DNA of 41,937 bases from a bacterium (GTDB lineage: Bacteria; Electryoneota; JAOADG01): the NCBI GenBank assembly GCA_030247525.1, contig JAOTSC010000008.1, positions 1-41,937 of the forward strand, in the 5' to 3' direction. Made by a program: the position numbers and the translations under genes. Positions 16,822 to 25,550 of the stretch are shown here, one piece after another (the stretch's first letter is position 1; each line of letters begins with the position of its first letter). A model generated the notes under the pieces. The model saw only the letters and a list, made by a program, of their open reading frames with translations. It ran no database searches and was not told the DNA's origin.

Positions 16822-17794
16822 GCTTACCGTTCGCGAATCGCTCAATCAGGCAATGGCGGAAGAGATGGAGCGCGATCCCGATGTATTCCTGATGGGCGAA
16901 GAAGTCGGGTTTTACAATGGCGCATACAAAGTAAGCCAAGGGTTACTCGACCGCTTTGGTCCAATGCGTGTGATCGATACGCCGATTACCGAATTAGGAT
17001 TTACCGGCGTTGGTGTCGGTGCGGCGCAAGTTGGTCTACGTCCGATTATCGAAATGATGACGTTTAACTTCTCGCTGCTCGCGCTCGACCAAATTCTCAA
17101 CAATGCGGCGAAGATGAGGTACATGTCGGGTGGACAATTCAAAATGCCGCTCACCGTACGCGGCGTGAATGGCGCTGCCCACCAACTCGCATCCCAACAC
17201 AGTCAATCGTTTGAGTCGATATTCTGTCATTTTCCCGGATTGAAAGTGATTGCGCCGGGTATGCCAGCCGATTTCAAGGGATTGCTGAAAAGCGCAATTC
17301 GCGACGACGATACCGTCATTTTCATGGAAGCGGAAACGCTGTATGGCTTCAAAGCGGAAGTGCCCGACGGAGAATTGTTGATTCCCATCGGCGTCGGCGA
17401 TATCAAGCGCGCCGGCACCGATTGCACGGTGGTGGCGTGGGGTAAAGCGTTGCATACGGCGCTCGCGGCAGCCAAGGAACTTGCCGAACGCGGGATCTCG
17501 ATTGAAGTGGTCGATCCCCGTACTTTACGGCCGCTCGATGAGGAACTCATCTTTACCTCAGTACGAAAAACCAATCGATTGGTAATTGTCGAAGAGGCGC
17601 TGCCGTTTGCCGGGGTCGGTGCGGAGATTGCCTATCGCGTCCAACGCAGCGTGTTCGATTCGCTCGATGCGCCGGTGGAACGAGTGACCGGAAAAGATGT
17701 GCCGATGCCATATAACCGGCATTTGGAGCATAATGCATTGCCGCAAGTCCCCGATGTTGTGGAAGCGGTCCTTAAGGTTTCCTACCGGGGATAA
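16814..17794 (+). CDS. pdhB: Pyruvate dehydrogenase E1 component, beta subunit
   Basis: Beta chain of the E1 heterotetramer. The family signatures are clear: ALNQAM-like SLNQAMAEEM at the N-terminus, GEEVGFYNGAYKVSQGL (28-44), DTPITELGFTGVGVGAA, and the C-terminal transketolase domain with EVVDPRTLRPLD and HLEHNALP. I chose ATG 16814 (326 residues) because GGAGG lies seven bases upstream and the N-terminus then matches the family; the longer open frame from 16724 only reads through the end of pdhA. The stop is two bases before the methyltransferase start. Confidence 0.94.
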   Translation: MAELTVRESLNQAMAEEMERDPDVFLMGEEVGFYNGAYKVSQGLLDRFGPMRVIDTPITELGFTGVGVGAAQVGLRPIIEMMTFNFSLLALDQILNNAAKMRYMSGGQFKMPLTVRGVNGAAHQLASQHSQSFESIFCHFPGLKVIAPGMPADFKGLLKSAIRDDDTVIFMEAETLYGFKAEVPDGELLIPIGVGDIKRAGTDCTVVAWGKALHTALAAAKELAERGISIEVVDPRTLRPLDEELIFTSVRKTNRLVIVEEALPFAGVGAEIAYRVQRSVFDSLDAPVERVTGKDVPMPYNRHLEHNALPQVPDVVEAVLKVSYRG

Positions 17795-17796
17795 CA

Positions 17797-18549
17797 ATGG
17801 AAACTACAGACGAATCGAGCGACCGGTTACAACGGGAAAAAGAGTTTCACAATGAAGCATTCTCCGACAAACGCCGTTCGTCGTTAGGAAAATTCTATCG
17901 AGTTTGCCGTTCGATGTACCGGGAGTACGAGAGTACGTTGCAAGACCAATGTTCGGGAAAACGTGTTCTCGAATTCGGTTGCGGTATCACGGGTAGAGCG
18001 TTTGAAATTGCGAAATTAAGCACGTTTGTTGTTGGAATTGATATTTCCGATGTGGCAGTGCAACAATCGCGGCAACAGGCACAACACCTTGGAGTGCAAG
18101 GAAAGACCGAGTTTATCGTGATGAATGCCGAAGCAATGTCATTTCCCGATGGTGAATTCGACGTGGTTTTCGGTTCGGGGATTTTGCATCATCTCAATTT
18201 GGCAACGGCAGCGAGCGAACTCCATCGTGTCCTCAAACCAAACGGTGTTGCGATTTTTACCGAGCCGTTAGGCCACAACCCGGTCATCAATTTATTCCGA
18301 AAACTGACACCGAAGTTGCGCACTGCCGATGAACATCCATTATTGATGCGTGACTTAGCAATGCTGAAACGACAATTTCCCGGAATGGAAGTAAGTTGGC
18401 ATAGTTTAACGACACCGTATGTGGCGGTACTGCCAAAGCTGCTGTGGAAATGGGCGCTGCCAATGGCCGAAGCGGCGGATCGGATGTTATTTACCATCCC
18501 TTGGATTCGCCCGTTGGCTTGGTTCGCTGTTATTAAAATGGCGAAGTAA
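17797..18549 (+). CDS. Class I SAM-dependent methyltransferase
   Basis: A 250-residue cytosolic Rossmann-fold methyltransferase. Motif I is VLEFGCGITG (57-66), the acidic ribose-binding residue follows in VVGIDIS (78-84), motif II/III are FIVMNAEAMSFPDGEFDVVF (106-125), and GSGILHHLNL (126-135) plus LKPNG (146-150) complete the Methyltransf_11 pattern. A C-terminal EPLGHNPVINLFRK segment resembles small-molecule or lipid methyltransferases, but the substrate cannot be read from the sequence. It is inserted between pdhB (2-bp gap) and pdhC (35-bp gap), an unusual place in a PDH operon. Confidence 0.88.
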   Translation: METTDESSDRLQREKEFHNEAFSDKRRSSLGKFYRVCRSMYREYESTLQDQCSGKRVLEFGCGITGRAFEIAKLSTFVVGIDISDVAVQQSRQQAQHLGVQGKTEFIVMNAEAMSFPDGEFDVVFGSGILHHLNLATAASELHRVLKPNGVAIFTEPLGHNPVINLFRKLTPKLRTADEHPLLMRDLAMLKRQFPGMEVSWHSLTTPYVAVLPKLLWKWALPMAEAADRMLFTIPWIRPLAWFAVIKMAK

Positions 18550-18584
18550 TCGCTGCGGAAAATTAATACTCATTAGGTGATAAA

Positions 18585-19913
18585 ATGGCAACGAATTTAA
18601 CGATGCCGCGGTTATCCGATACGATGACTACGGGAAAAATCCTCAATTGGAAAGTGAAGCCGGGCGATAAAATTGAACCGGGAAGCGTATTAGCTGAAAT
18701 CGAATCCGATAAGGCGACGATGGAGTTTGAAGCATTCGAGGAAGGGGTAATTCTCGAAATCCGAGTGCCTGCCGGCGAATCGGCACCGGTTGGTGAAGTC
18801 CTCGCGGTTTTGGGCGAAGCCGGCGAAGTGGTTGCTCCGGTGACGGCAAAACAAGAAGAGAAGAAGCCGGAAGCAAAGAAAGAAACCAAAGCAGCAAAAT
18901 CGGAACCGAAGGCGAAGAAAGAAGAACCGAAACCAGTTCCCGCGCCAGTTCCGACACCAACCCCAGCTGTCGTGCCAGCACCAGTGCAACCAGTCGCAGA
19001 AGCAACATCGAGTCGATTGGTGGCGTCACCGGTGGCGATGCGATTAGCGATGGAGATGGGGGTCGATTTACGCGCTGTAGCCGGTACCGGTCCCGATGGT
19101 CGGATCACCCGCGCCGATGTCGAAGCCGCCGTTGGCAAAGTTCCACCACCGCAGCGTCCCGTTGCTCCTGCGCCCGCACCGAAACTTGCCGTCGCGCCGT
19201 TGGCACCCGCTCCGATGAAGACGACTGCTCCGGCGATTACACATACTGGTACTGAACCGATGTCGCAAATGCGCACAGCAATTGCCCGCCGGATGAGCGA
19301 TGGTTGGCAAGCGCCGATGTTTACGGTAACGGTGGAAGCGAAAATGGATCGTATCGTCGATCTGCGTTCGCAATGGAAGCATTTGGAAGGAAAGTCGCCG
19401 TCGATTAACGATTTTATCGTCGCGGCGTGCGCCCGAGCATTGCAAGTGTATCCGCAGGTGAATGCCAGCTTTGCCGGAGATGCGATAACCTACCACGAGC
19501 AACAGGATATCGCGATTGCCGTTGCATTGGACGATGGTTTGATAACGCCGGTGATTCGTAATGCTGGGAAGAAATCGCTCAAGGAAATTGCCGATACCGC
19601 TCGCGAGTTATCGGAAAAAGCAAAAGCGAAAAAATTGCAGCCGGAAGAATTCAGCGGTTCGACATTTACCGTTTCCAATTTAGGAATGTTCGATGTTGTT
19701 CATTTTACTGCGATAGTGAATCCCCCGGAAGCGGCGATATTAGCGGTGGGCAGTGTTAGGGAAATCCCTTGCGTAGTGGATGGTGAGCTCAGTATCGAAC
19801 GACGCATGTTGATGACAATTAGCGGTGATCACCGCGTCATCGACGGTGCTACCGGAGCAAAATTCCTGAATGAAGTGAAACGTCTACTCGAAACACCACT
19901 CGCGTTGTTGTAG
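18585..19913 (+). CDS. pdhC: Dihydrolipoamide acetyltransferase, PDH E2 component
   Basis: Core E2 subunit: its lipoyl arm takes the acetyl group from E1 and passes it to CoA. The 442 residues comprise one lipoyl domain (1-80, lipoylated K43 in ESDKATMEFE), a Lys/Glu/Pro/Ala-rich flexible linker (about 85-143), a peripheral-subunit-binding domain (144-182, with GTGPDGRITRADVE), a second Pro/Ala linker, and the catalytic acetyltransferase domain (about 215-442) ending with HRVIDG (H416, D420). AGGTGA precedes the ATG. It ends the long plus-strand gene run; the E3 gene needed to complete the complex is not in the window. Confidence 0.94.
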   Translation: MATNLTMPRLSDTMTTGKILNWKVKPGDKIEPGSVLAEIESDKATMEFEAFEEGVILEIRVPAGESAPVGEVLAVLGEAGEVVAPVTAKQEEKKPEAKKETKAAKSEPKAKKEEPKPVPAPVPTPTPAVVPAPVQPVAEATSSRLVASPVAMRLAMEMGVDLRAVAGTGPDGRITRADVEAAVGKVPPPQRPVAPAPAPKLAVAPLAPAPMKTTAPAITHTGTEPMSQMRTAIARRMSDGWQAPMFTVTVEAKMDRIVDLRSQWKHLEGKSPSINDFIVAACARALQVYPQVNASFAGDAITYHEQQDIAIAVALDDGLITPVIRNAGKKSLKEIADTARELSEKAKAKKLQPEEFSGSTFTVSNLGMFDVVHFTAIVNPPEAAILAVGSVREIPCVVDGELSIERRMLMTISGDHRVIDGATGAKFLNEVKRLLETPLALL

Positions 19914-19971
19914 TGTTGGAGCGATTCGTAACGCCGCTTATATCCAACGTTTACGAACAGGGGGGAGAAAA

Positions 19972-20340
19972 ATGACGAATACAATCGATTATACCGAATT
20001 CTGGTCGAATGATCCGGCGGTATTAGGAAAGTTTTTACAAGATGTTTTTGGTTGGTATGTCGACCCGCCGCATACGGAGTATATGCACTTCCGCTATCAA
20101 GAAGCGGAGAAACCGACCGCGGGCGGTATTCATAACGGCGGTGGGAAATTACCGGAACACGGTACCCGCACCCAAGTCTATATCAATGTCGCCAATCTGG
20201 ACGAAACAATCGAAAAAGTGAATACACATGGCGGGAAAATCATCTATGGCCCCTATGACATTGGAGACGGCACCTTGATCATCAATTTCACCGCCCCCGA
20301 AGGCACCCCGATTGGGGCATGGAGCCATCCGGAAAAGTAA
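19972..20340 (+). CDS. VOC-superfamily (glyoxalase-like) protein
   Basis: A 122-residue single betaalphabetabetabeta-type vicinal-oxygen-chelate domain: YTEFWSNDPAVLGKFLQDVFGW at the N-terminus, QVYINVANLDETIEKVNTHGGKIIYGP in the middle and FTAPEGTPIGAW at the end, as in PhnB/CFP-30-like VOC proteins. Family members can be dioxygenases, glyoxalases or resistance proteins; the reaction here is unknown. A strong GGGGAG Shine-Dalgarno precedes the ATG. An imperfect inverted repeat (TTCGTAA at 19925-19931, TTACGAA at 19951-19957) lies directly upstream of the ribosome site and might be regulatory. It precedes a MarR/FMN-reductase pair. Confidence 0.85.
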   Translation: MTNTIDYTEFWSNDPAVLGKFLQDVFGWYVDPPHTEYMHFRYQEAEKPTAGGIHNGGGKLPEHGTRTQVYINVANLDETIEKVNTHGGKIIYGPYDIGDGTLIINFTAPEGTPIGAWSHPEK

Positions 20341-20397
20341 GAGTAAAACATTAGCGTCCGTTTGTAACGGAGAGGGACAGTAAAGTGCACTTGATCC

Positions 20398-20547
20398 TCA
20401 TAGAGGATAATCAAACTCTGCCATTCCTCCATTTGGATATCCCAGCGACATACAAATGTAAAACTCACCTACCTGATTCATCGAATAGAACATCAAATGA
20501 AAATTGGGTTGATATACGGTGAAGCTCCAATCAATCCCCATTTTCAT
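20398..20547 (-). CDS. Possible 49-residue small protein
   Basis: A short minus-strand frame with ATG at 20547 and TGA at 20398-20400, in the gap between the VOC gene and the second MarR gene. It starts MKMGIDWSFTVYQ and ends AEFDYPL, with an aromatic-rich, protein-like composition. A GGAG Shine-Dalgarno lies five to six bases before the ATG. It would be transcribed divergently from the MarR gene and could be its target. No family is recognised, and at this length it may be chance. Confidence 0.35.
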   Translation of the reverse strand: MKMGIDWSFTVYQPNFHLMFYSMNQVGEFYICMSLGYPNGGMAEFDYPL

Positions 20548-20564
20548 GATCTCCAACAATATTC

Positions 20565-20600
20565 GTTCGATATCGTATTAATAAATACATAACGATTGAT
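20565..20600. promoter_or_regulatory. Imperfect AT-rich dyad upstream of the second marR
   Basis: The span contains the palindrome CGATATCG and facing elements ATCGTATTA and TACATAACGAT, just before the MarR start and between it and the divergent small frame. MarR proteins usually bind such dyads in their own promoters; binding here is a guess. Confidence 0.25.
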
Positions 20601-20611
20601 ATGGAGTGACG

Positions 20612-21061
20612 ATGCCGACTCATTACCCCGGTACCCGGGAAGAAGTACTTGCGCTTAACACATTTATCAAATTTACCCGTGCTTATGAGGCGTTGCAGAC
20701 CCGACTTTCGCATCGCGGCACCACCGGTGATTTGACGTTAAGTCAATTCGGCGTTCTTGAAATGCTGCTTCACTTGGGACCGCAATGTCAGCGCGCTATC
20801 AGCGATAAGCTGCTGACCAGTAGTGCCAACATCACCACTGTTATCGATAATCTCGAGAAGCGAAAGCTGGTGAAGCGGGTTCGCGATAAGTACGACCGGA
20901 GAAAGTTGTCGGTCGACCTGACTGCTAACGGCAGAAAGCACATTGCCAAGCTATTTCCGGAACACGTGCAATCGATCCTGCAGGAAATATCAGTCCTCAC
21001 AGACAGTGAACAGGAACAGATGGCGCGGTTGTGTAAAAAGCTGGGAAATGGTGCTGCGTAA
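20612..21061 (+). CDS. MarR-family transcriptional regulator
   Basis: A 149-residue winged helix-turn-helix protein. LTLSQFGVLEMLLHLGP leads into the HTH (QRAISDKLLTSSANITTVIDNLEKRKLV) and the wing with RDKYDRRKLSVDLTANG, in which the DRR-like element is typical of MarR/MhqR proteins. I start at ATG 20612, which has GGAG five bases upstream; a GTG two codons earlier is also in frame. It is followed after 56 bp by an NADPH-dependent FMN reductase, the classical arrangement in which a MarR repressor senses quinones or electrophiles and controls a detoxifying reductase. Confidence 0.9.
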   Translation: MPTHYPGTREEVLALNTFIKFTRAYEALQTRLSHRGTTGDLTLSQFGVLEMLLHLGPQCQRAISDKLLTSSANITTVIDNLEKRKLVKRVRDKYDRRKLSVDLTANGRKHIAKLFPEHVQSILQEISVLTDSEQEQMARLCKKLGNGAA

Positions 21062-21117
21062 AAAAACGTCGCGAAAGTATCGGAACGGGAAATATTGCAA
21101 CGATTGGGAGTGTTCAA

Positions 21118-21684
21118 ATGACAACAGGAAAAACGATCAAAGTATTAGGAATTGCCGGCAGCCTCCGCACCGGCTCTTTAAATGCGGCATTGTTGCGCAC
21201 CGCAGGCGAGTTACTGCCGGAATATGCCACGATGGAGACATACTCACTTGCAAACATTCCGCTCTACAACGGCGATATCGAAGCGAAGGGATTTCCGGAA
21301 CCGGTAATCGATTTTCGGATGAAAATCGCGAACGCCGACGTACTGCTCATTGCCACGCCCGAGTATAACTACTCGGTACCGGGTGTCTTGAAAAATGCGA
21401 TTGACTGGGCTTCACGTCCGCCATCGCAGCCGTTCAATGGAAAGCCAACCGGAATCATCGGCACTGGTGGAATGTTTGGTACGGTGCGTTCGCAAGCCCA
21501 CTTGAAGCAAATCCTGATTGCCCTTAATGCGCAATTTTTCCATAAACCGGAAATACTCGTCACGAGTGGTATCAAGAAATTTGATGCGAATGGAACGTTG
21601 ACCGATCAAGCTACGCGGGAGTTATTGCAGCAGTTTGTCAAAGGTTTGGTCGATTGGAGTCTGCTCTTCTCACACCCCAAATGA
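21118..21684 (+). CDS. NADPH-dependent FMN reductase (ChrR/YieF-like quinone reductase)
   Basis: A 188-residue flavodoxin-like reductase using FMN and NAD(P)H. Motifs include the phosphate-binding loop GIAGSLRTGSLNAALLR (residues 10-26), ATPEYNYSVPGVLKNAIDW (about 80-98) with the PEYN flavin-contact sequence, and the GIIGTGGMFGTVRSQ segment. Relatives reduce quinones, azo compounds or chromate by two electrons. GGGAG precedes the ATG. Cotranscription with the upstream MarR gene is likely from the short gap. The physiological substrate is not defined by sequence. Confidence 0.9.
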   Translation: MTTGKTIKVLGIAGSLRTGSLNAALLRTAGELLPEYATMETYSLANIPLYNGDIEAKGFPEPVIDFRMKIANADVLLIATPEYNYSVPGVLKNAIDWASRPPSQPFNGKPTGIIGTGGMFGTVRSQAHLKQILIALNAQFFHKPEILVTSGIKKFDANGTLTDQATRELLQQFVKGLVDWSLLFSHPK

Positions 21685-21700
21685 TTCTTCTACCCAATCA

Positions 21701-21752
21701 TCTCTGCAGTTACCTTGCAAGGAGTTTTCCTCAAGCTTAGTAACTGCAAAGA
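21701..21752. terminator. Long two-part hairpin between convergent genes
   Basis: TCTCTGCAGTTAC faces GTAACTGCAAAGA (one mismatch), enclosing a second set of complementary pieces (CTTG/CAAG and GGA/TCC). It lies between the FMN reductase and the convergent chemoreceptor gene, where a bidirectional terminator is expected, but there is no T-run. Confidence 0.55.
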
Positions 21753-21767
21753 TGTATGAGTATTCAT

Positions 21768-23918
21768 TTAGAACTGGCTTAAGTCGTCATCGGATAGTGG
21801 AATAACATCTTCCGGTTTCACCATTCGCCCGCCGCCGTGAGAAATTGCCCGCGGTTGACGACGCTCGCCACCGCCGCTATTACTCATTAACTGATGCTTG
21901 GGGGCTTGATTGGTTGTCCGCTTTCGACTGGTGCGGTCAGACAAATCAAATGAGCCAACCAGTTGATTTACCTCATTCGCCTGGCTGTTCAATGTTTCGG
22001 TTGCACTGGCGGTTTCTTCCGTGTTTGCCGCATTTTGCTGAGTCACCGAATTTAATTGAGTGACTGCAGTGGTTACTTGCGAGACGCCGTTCGATTGTTC
22101 GTCAGAGGCGACTGAGATACTCTCGGCGATTTCGGTTACTTGCGCAATATCATTCAGAATTTCACTGAAATGTTTCGCAACAGCCGTTGTTATCTGAACG
22201 CCACTCTCGGCATTGCGACTCGACTCCTCGATTAACTCGGAAGTGTTTTTCGCTGCGGCGGCGCTTCGTTGTGCCAGATTACGAACTTCCTCGGCGACCA
22301 CTGCAAATCCTTTACCGGCTTCACCAGCGCGGGCTGCTTCGACGGCAGCATTTAGCGCAAGCAGATTTGTTTGGAAAGCGATTTCATCGATGGTCTTAAC
22401 GATTTTCGCGGTTTGATCGGCAGACCGTTTAATTTTGCCGATTTCTACCGTCATATCCTCAACCGCTTTGTTTCCGGTTTTCGCATTACTGAGGGTCTTA
22501 CTCAGCATCAACTTGGCGTCTTTTGCACTGGAAGCATTTTGCTTTGTCATTGCCGACATTTCTTCCAGGGTAGCCGAAATTTCTTCGAGTGATGAAGCTT
22601 GTTCGGAAGCGCCTTGCGCCATCGATTGGCTGCTGTTACTGATTTGCGAGGCTGCAGAAACCACCTGCTCGGCAGTCATTGCAACCTGCTGCATCCCTTG
22701 GTCGAGATTGTCGATTGCCGTATTCAAGGCAATCTTGATTTTCTCATGGTCACCCCGGTAGTCTTGCGTCACCCGTGCTGTTAAATCACGGTTCGCTACC
22801 CGATCCAGTACGCGGGAAGCGTCATGAATGGGATTCAACACTTCATCAAGGGTTTTATTAACGCCGGACACAATCGCCCGGAAGCCACCCTGGAACTTTG
22901 CTTCGTTGCCACGGGTGGAAAGCCTGCCATCGACCGCTGCCGATGTTAGTAGTTCAGCTTCCGACACCAAACCCTGCAAATTCGCTACAGTAGCATTTAA
23001 TGCCGGGGCAATCTCATCCTGACTATCGGCGGGAGGAATCTTGACGTTTAAATCGCCTTGACTGATTTTCTTCAATCCATCCACCATACTTGCGAGACGG
23101 TCGGTAAAAGAGTCCATCGCTTTCGCGAGCATCCCTACTTCATCGGTACGCATCATGTTCAGCCGCGTCTGAAGATGTCCCTTTTCCATTTCCTTCATCA
23201 TCTCTAAACCGCGGGACAACGGGTTGGTAATGCTTCGAGTCAATACAAGCCCGAAGGAGACACCGAAAATCGCGCCGAGGATGATGACAATCCAAAGGTT
23301 TCGTGCGCCAGACTTTGCTCTGATATCGGCATTCGCGTCCGCCTCCACAGCCGCTTTTGAATTGAGAATGCGAACTTCCTTGAGTTTTGCCAGCGCTTCA
23401 TCGCGTACGGCACGGGACTTTTGTCCATGATCCCACGTATCGGCTTCCAACGCTGCGATTTGCTTTTCGACGTCTTTTTTACCGGATTCTACGAGGCGAT
23501 CCTTATCATGGTTTAACTGAATAAATTCAGCATTACTGCGCCGCCATTCCTCAACCAATGGAACGACCTGATCCCAGACTTGCTTCTCCTCCGGGGTTTG
23601 CGGTATGGGTTCATAGACTGCCTTTGCTGCATCATAGTGCTCCCACGCCTCTTTCATTTTTCCATATTGCGATTTACGATCATCACCAACCATTCGTCTC
23701 AACAACAGAGCTCGCTCAAACAGAGAAACTTCAACCAGCGCTACCTGCATTTGCAGTGTTGCTTGCACACTCGGTAGGTTAATTTGAGCGATGTCGTCTT
23801 GGGCTTTCATCGTCGTCTTTTGCACCGACTGGGCATAAAAACCAACGAAGACGGTAATAAGCGTTGCCAATAGGAAAGCGCCGACCAATTTGTTACCGAG
23901 CTTGATGTTATCCAACAT
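21768..23918 (-). CDS. Methyl-accepting chemotaxis protein
   Basis: Membrane chemoreceptor of 716 residues. TM1 spans about 11-30, an all-helical periplasmic domain of the four-helix-bundle type spans 31-205, and TM2 spans 206-228. A HAMP domain (229-281) is followed by further HAMP-like segments (about 282-410). The signalling coiled coil (about 411-660) has the highly conserved tip [21 protein letters not shown] (510-530), which binds CheA/CheW. Glu/Gln-rich heptads such as [17 protein letters not shown] are candidate methylation regions. The basic linker ends in an acidic tail ([10 protein letters not shown]), which might tether CheR/CheB-like enzymes. AGGAGG lies five bases before the ATG. 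No other chemotaxis gene is nearby, so the ligand and cluster are unknown. Confidence 0.95.
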   Translation of the reverse strand: MLDNIKLGNKLVGAFLLATLITVFVGFYAQSVQKTTMKAQDDIAQINLPSVQATLQMQVALVEVSLFERALLLRRMVGDDRKSQYGKMKEAWEHYDAAKAVYEPIPQTPEEKQVWDQVVPLVEEWRRSNAEFIQLNHDKDRLVESGKKDVEKQIAALEADTWDHGQKSRAVRDEALAKLKEVRILNSKAAVEADANADIRAKSGARNLWIVIILGAIFGVSFGLVLTRSITNPLSRGLEMMKEMEKGHLQTRLNMMRTDEVGMLAKAMDSFTDRLASMVDGLKKISQGDLNVKIPPADSQDEIAPALNATVANLQGLVSEAELLTSAAVDGRLSTRGNEAKFQGGFRAIVSGVNKTLDEVLNPIHDASRVLDRVANRDLTARVTQDYRGDHEKIKIALNTAIDNLDQGMQQVAMTAEQVVSAASQISNSSQSMAQGASEQASSLEEISATLEEMSAMTKQNASSAKDAKLMLSKTLSNAKTGNKAVEDMTVEIGKIKRSADQTAKIVKTIDEIAFQTNLLALNAAVEAARAGEAGKGFAVVAEEVRNLAQRSAAAAKNTSELIEESSRNAESGVQITTAVAKHFSEILNDIAQVTEIAESISVASDEQSNGVSQVTTAVTQLNSVTQQNAANTEETASATETLNSQANEVNQLVGSFDLSDRTSRKRTTNQAPKHQLMSNSGGGERRQPRAISHGGGRMVKPEDVIPLSDDDLSQF

Positions 23919-24402
23919 GGTTCCTCCTGATCAATGGGTTTGATGAGTTCTTTGCGAACAGGCGAATACGGGTGTGGCGAGGGTTGTGCATCAATGTCAA
24001 TGTCAATGCGCAGTTCGACCAACTCGCAAGAAAAGCGATAAGGAAATTATTGCATTGGCAAAATCGTTGTTTTAGAGAAAACTCTTCCCCACATGCAATT
24101 GGTTGCACGTAACAATCCAGAATCGAAACCGCACTTTAAAAGGGAGTTTTACCTACTGAGAACAACGCATCGTTTTGCTTTACGAATGGATATGTACTTA
24201 CGAAAAACTAAAAGTACCACAAAGTATTCAATTATATTTATTTATAGGAGGTGCTTCGCAAGGTAAGTGATGTCAGGATAAAAATCAACACAGGAGAGGT
24301 GATTTTAGAAAATAATCGTGGAGCATCATTCAAGTAGTGAACTTGCAGAATCCCAGAGAAATAGGATATACTTAAGAATATTACTTTTAAGCGGGTTGTT
24401 AC
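23919..24402. other. Intergenic region between divergent genes
   Basis: About 480 bp between the leftward chemoreceptor and the rightward KOW protein. The stretch 24170-24245 is AT-rich and ends in an isolated AGGAGG at 24246-24251 without a plausible gene behind it. A 7-bp arm pair (AAAATCA / TGATTTT) encloses a second AGGAGAG near 24280-24306. No promoter, RNA gene or repeat-family member could be supported. Confidence 0.5.
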
Positions 24403-25524
24403 ATGGCACACAGTTATACCCCCGGGTTACGGGTTGCAGAACAGACGAAGATCGAAAAGTACCGGCAACTCCCCACGGAACCGGACAAAACAAACGTTTT
24501 GGTGAAGAAAGGCGAAAAAGTTTCGGCGGAGAAGATTGTCCTTCGCAGCGAGATGCCGGGGAATGTACAACCGGTTAATGTTGCTAATTTGTTGCAAGTA
24601 CCTCCGCAGGATGTCCCCGGATTGCTGAAGAAATCCGAAGGCGCTGCCGTACAAAAGGACGAAATAATTGCTGAATCAAAAGGACTCTTTGGTCTATTCC
24701 GTTCGGTAGTAAAATCACCGATTACCGGATTCATTGAATCGGTTTCAGCGGTTACCGGACAGATGATGTTGCGGGAGCCGCCGGTACCCATCGAGTTAGC
24801 TGCCTATGTCGATGGTTTGGTCACCGAAGTGACGCCCGATCGTGAAGTAACGATTGAGACTCACGGAGTGTTCATCCAGGGGATTTTCGGAATCGGTGGC
24901 GAAGCTGTCGGAAATCTGCGTATGATTGCGAAAGATCCGACCGATGTTACCGAAGTCAAAGACATTCCATCCGATGCGAAAGGGCAAGTCTTGGTCGGCG
25001 GTGCCTATGCATCGTTGGCTACGGTACGGAAAGCGATTGAAGTGGGTGCCGCTGGTCTTGTCATTGGTGGATTCTCGAATAGCGATTTGAAAGAACTGCT
25101 TGGCTATGAGCAGGGTGTAGCGATTACCGGGACCGAGCAAATCGGCATCACCTTGATTCTCACCGAAGGGTTCGGTAACATCGCCATGGCAGATCCTACC
25201 TTCAAACTTTTTACCAAATACAATGGCAGGAAAGCTTCGATCAATGGTGCGACGCAAATTCGCGCCGGTGTTATTCGACCGGAAGTTGTGATTCCCCATA
25301 GTGAGAAAGCGGTAGAATCCATTCACACTGTAAAGGGATTGGAAATCGGCGATGTCATTCGGGTGATCCGCGAACCGTACTTTGGTCAAATTGGGAAGGT
25401 TGTTAGTCTTCCGCCCGAACTACAAGTACTCGAATCCGAAGCGAAGGTGCGAGTCATGGTCGTCGAACTTAAAGGGAAACATGCGACCGTTCCCCGCGCC
25501 AATGTCGAAGTCATCGAATCGTAA
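24403..25524 (+). CDS. Uncharacterised barrel-sandwich/KOW-like protein
   Basis: A 373-residue soluble protein that I recall as a recurring but unnamed family in FCB-type and other candidate phyla. Residues about 30-135 have two lipoyl-like strand pairs (LVKKGEKVSAEKIVLRSEMPG and VQKDEIIAESKG, then SPITGFIESVSAVTGQ) like the barrel-sandwich hybrid of RnfC-type proteins, but no lipoylation lysine is evident. A glycine-rich core follows (GIFGIGGEAVG 160-170; QVLVGGAYAS 195-204; GLVIGGFSNSDL 218-229; VAITGTEQIG; ASINGATQIRAGVIRPEVVIP 278-298). The C-terminal 60 residues (IGDVIRVIREPYFGQIGKVVSLP) are a KOW-type motif, usually RNA- or ribosome-binding. No signal peptide or membrane segment. The ATG has no clear Shine-Dalgarno. 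Function unknown. Confidence 0.75.
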   Translation: MAHSYTPGLRVAEQTKIEKYRQLPTEPDKTNVLVKKGEKVSAEKIVLRSEMPGNVQPVNVANLLQVPPQDVPGLLKKSEGAAVQKDEIIAESKGLFGLFRSVVKSPITGFIESVSAVTGQMMLREPPVPIELAAYVDGLVTEVTPDREVTIETHGVFIQGIFGIGGEAVGNLRMIAKDPTDVTEVKDIPSDAKGQVLVGGAYASLATVRKAIEVGAAGLVIGGFSNSDLKELLGYEQGVAITGTEQIGITLILTEGFGNIAMADPTFKLFTKYNGRKASINGATQIRAGVIRPEVVIPHSEKAVESIHTVKGLEIGDVIRVIREPYFGQIGKVVSLPPELQVLESEAKVRVMVVELKGKHATVPRANVEVIES

Positions 25525-25550
25525 GCTGGATTGGGTGATAGTTGATAGGT

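Noticed and set aside
18563-19276. 237-codon antisense frame opposite pdhC
   Set aside because: Ala/Gly/Ser/Thr-rich low-complexity product, antisense to the lipoyl domain and Pro/Ala/Lys linkers of a clear E2 gene.
24318-24578. 86-codon plus-strand frame overlapping the KOW protein start
   Set aside because: It overlaps the conserved N-terminus of the KOW protein in another frame and has a GTG start with poor spacing.
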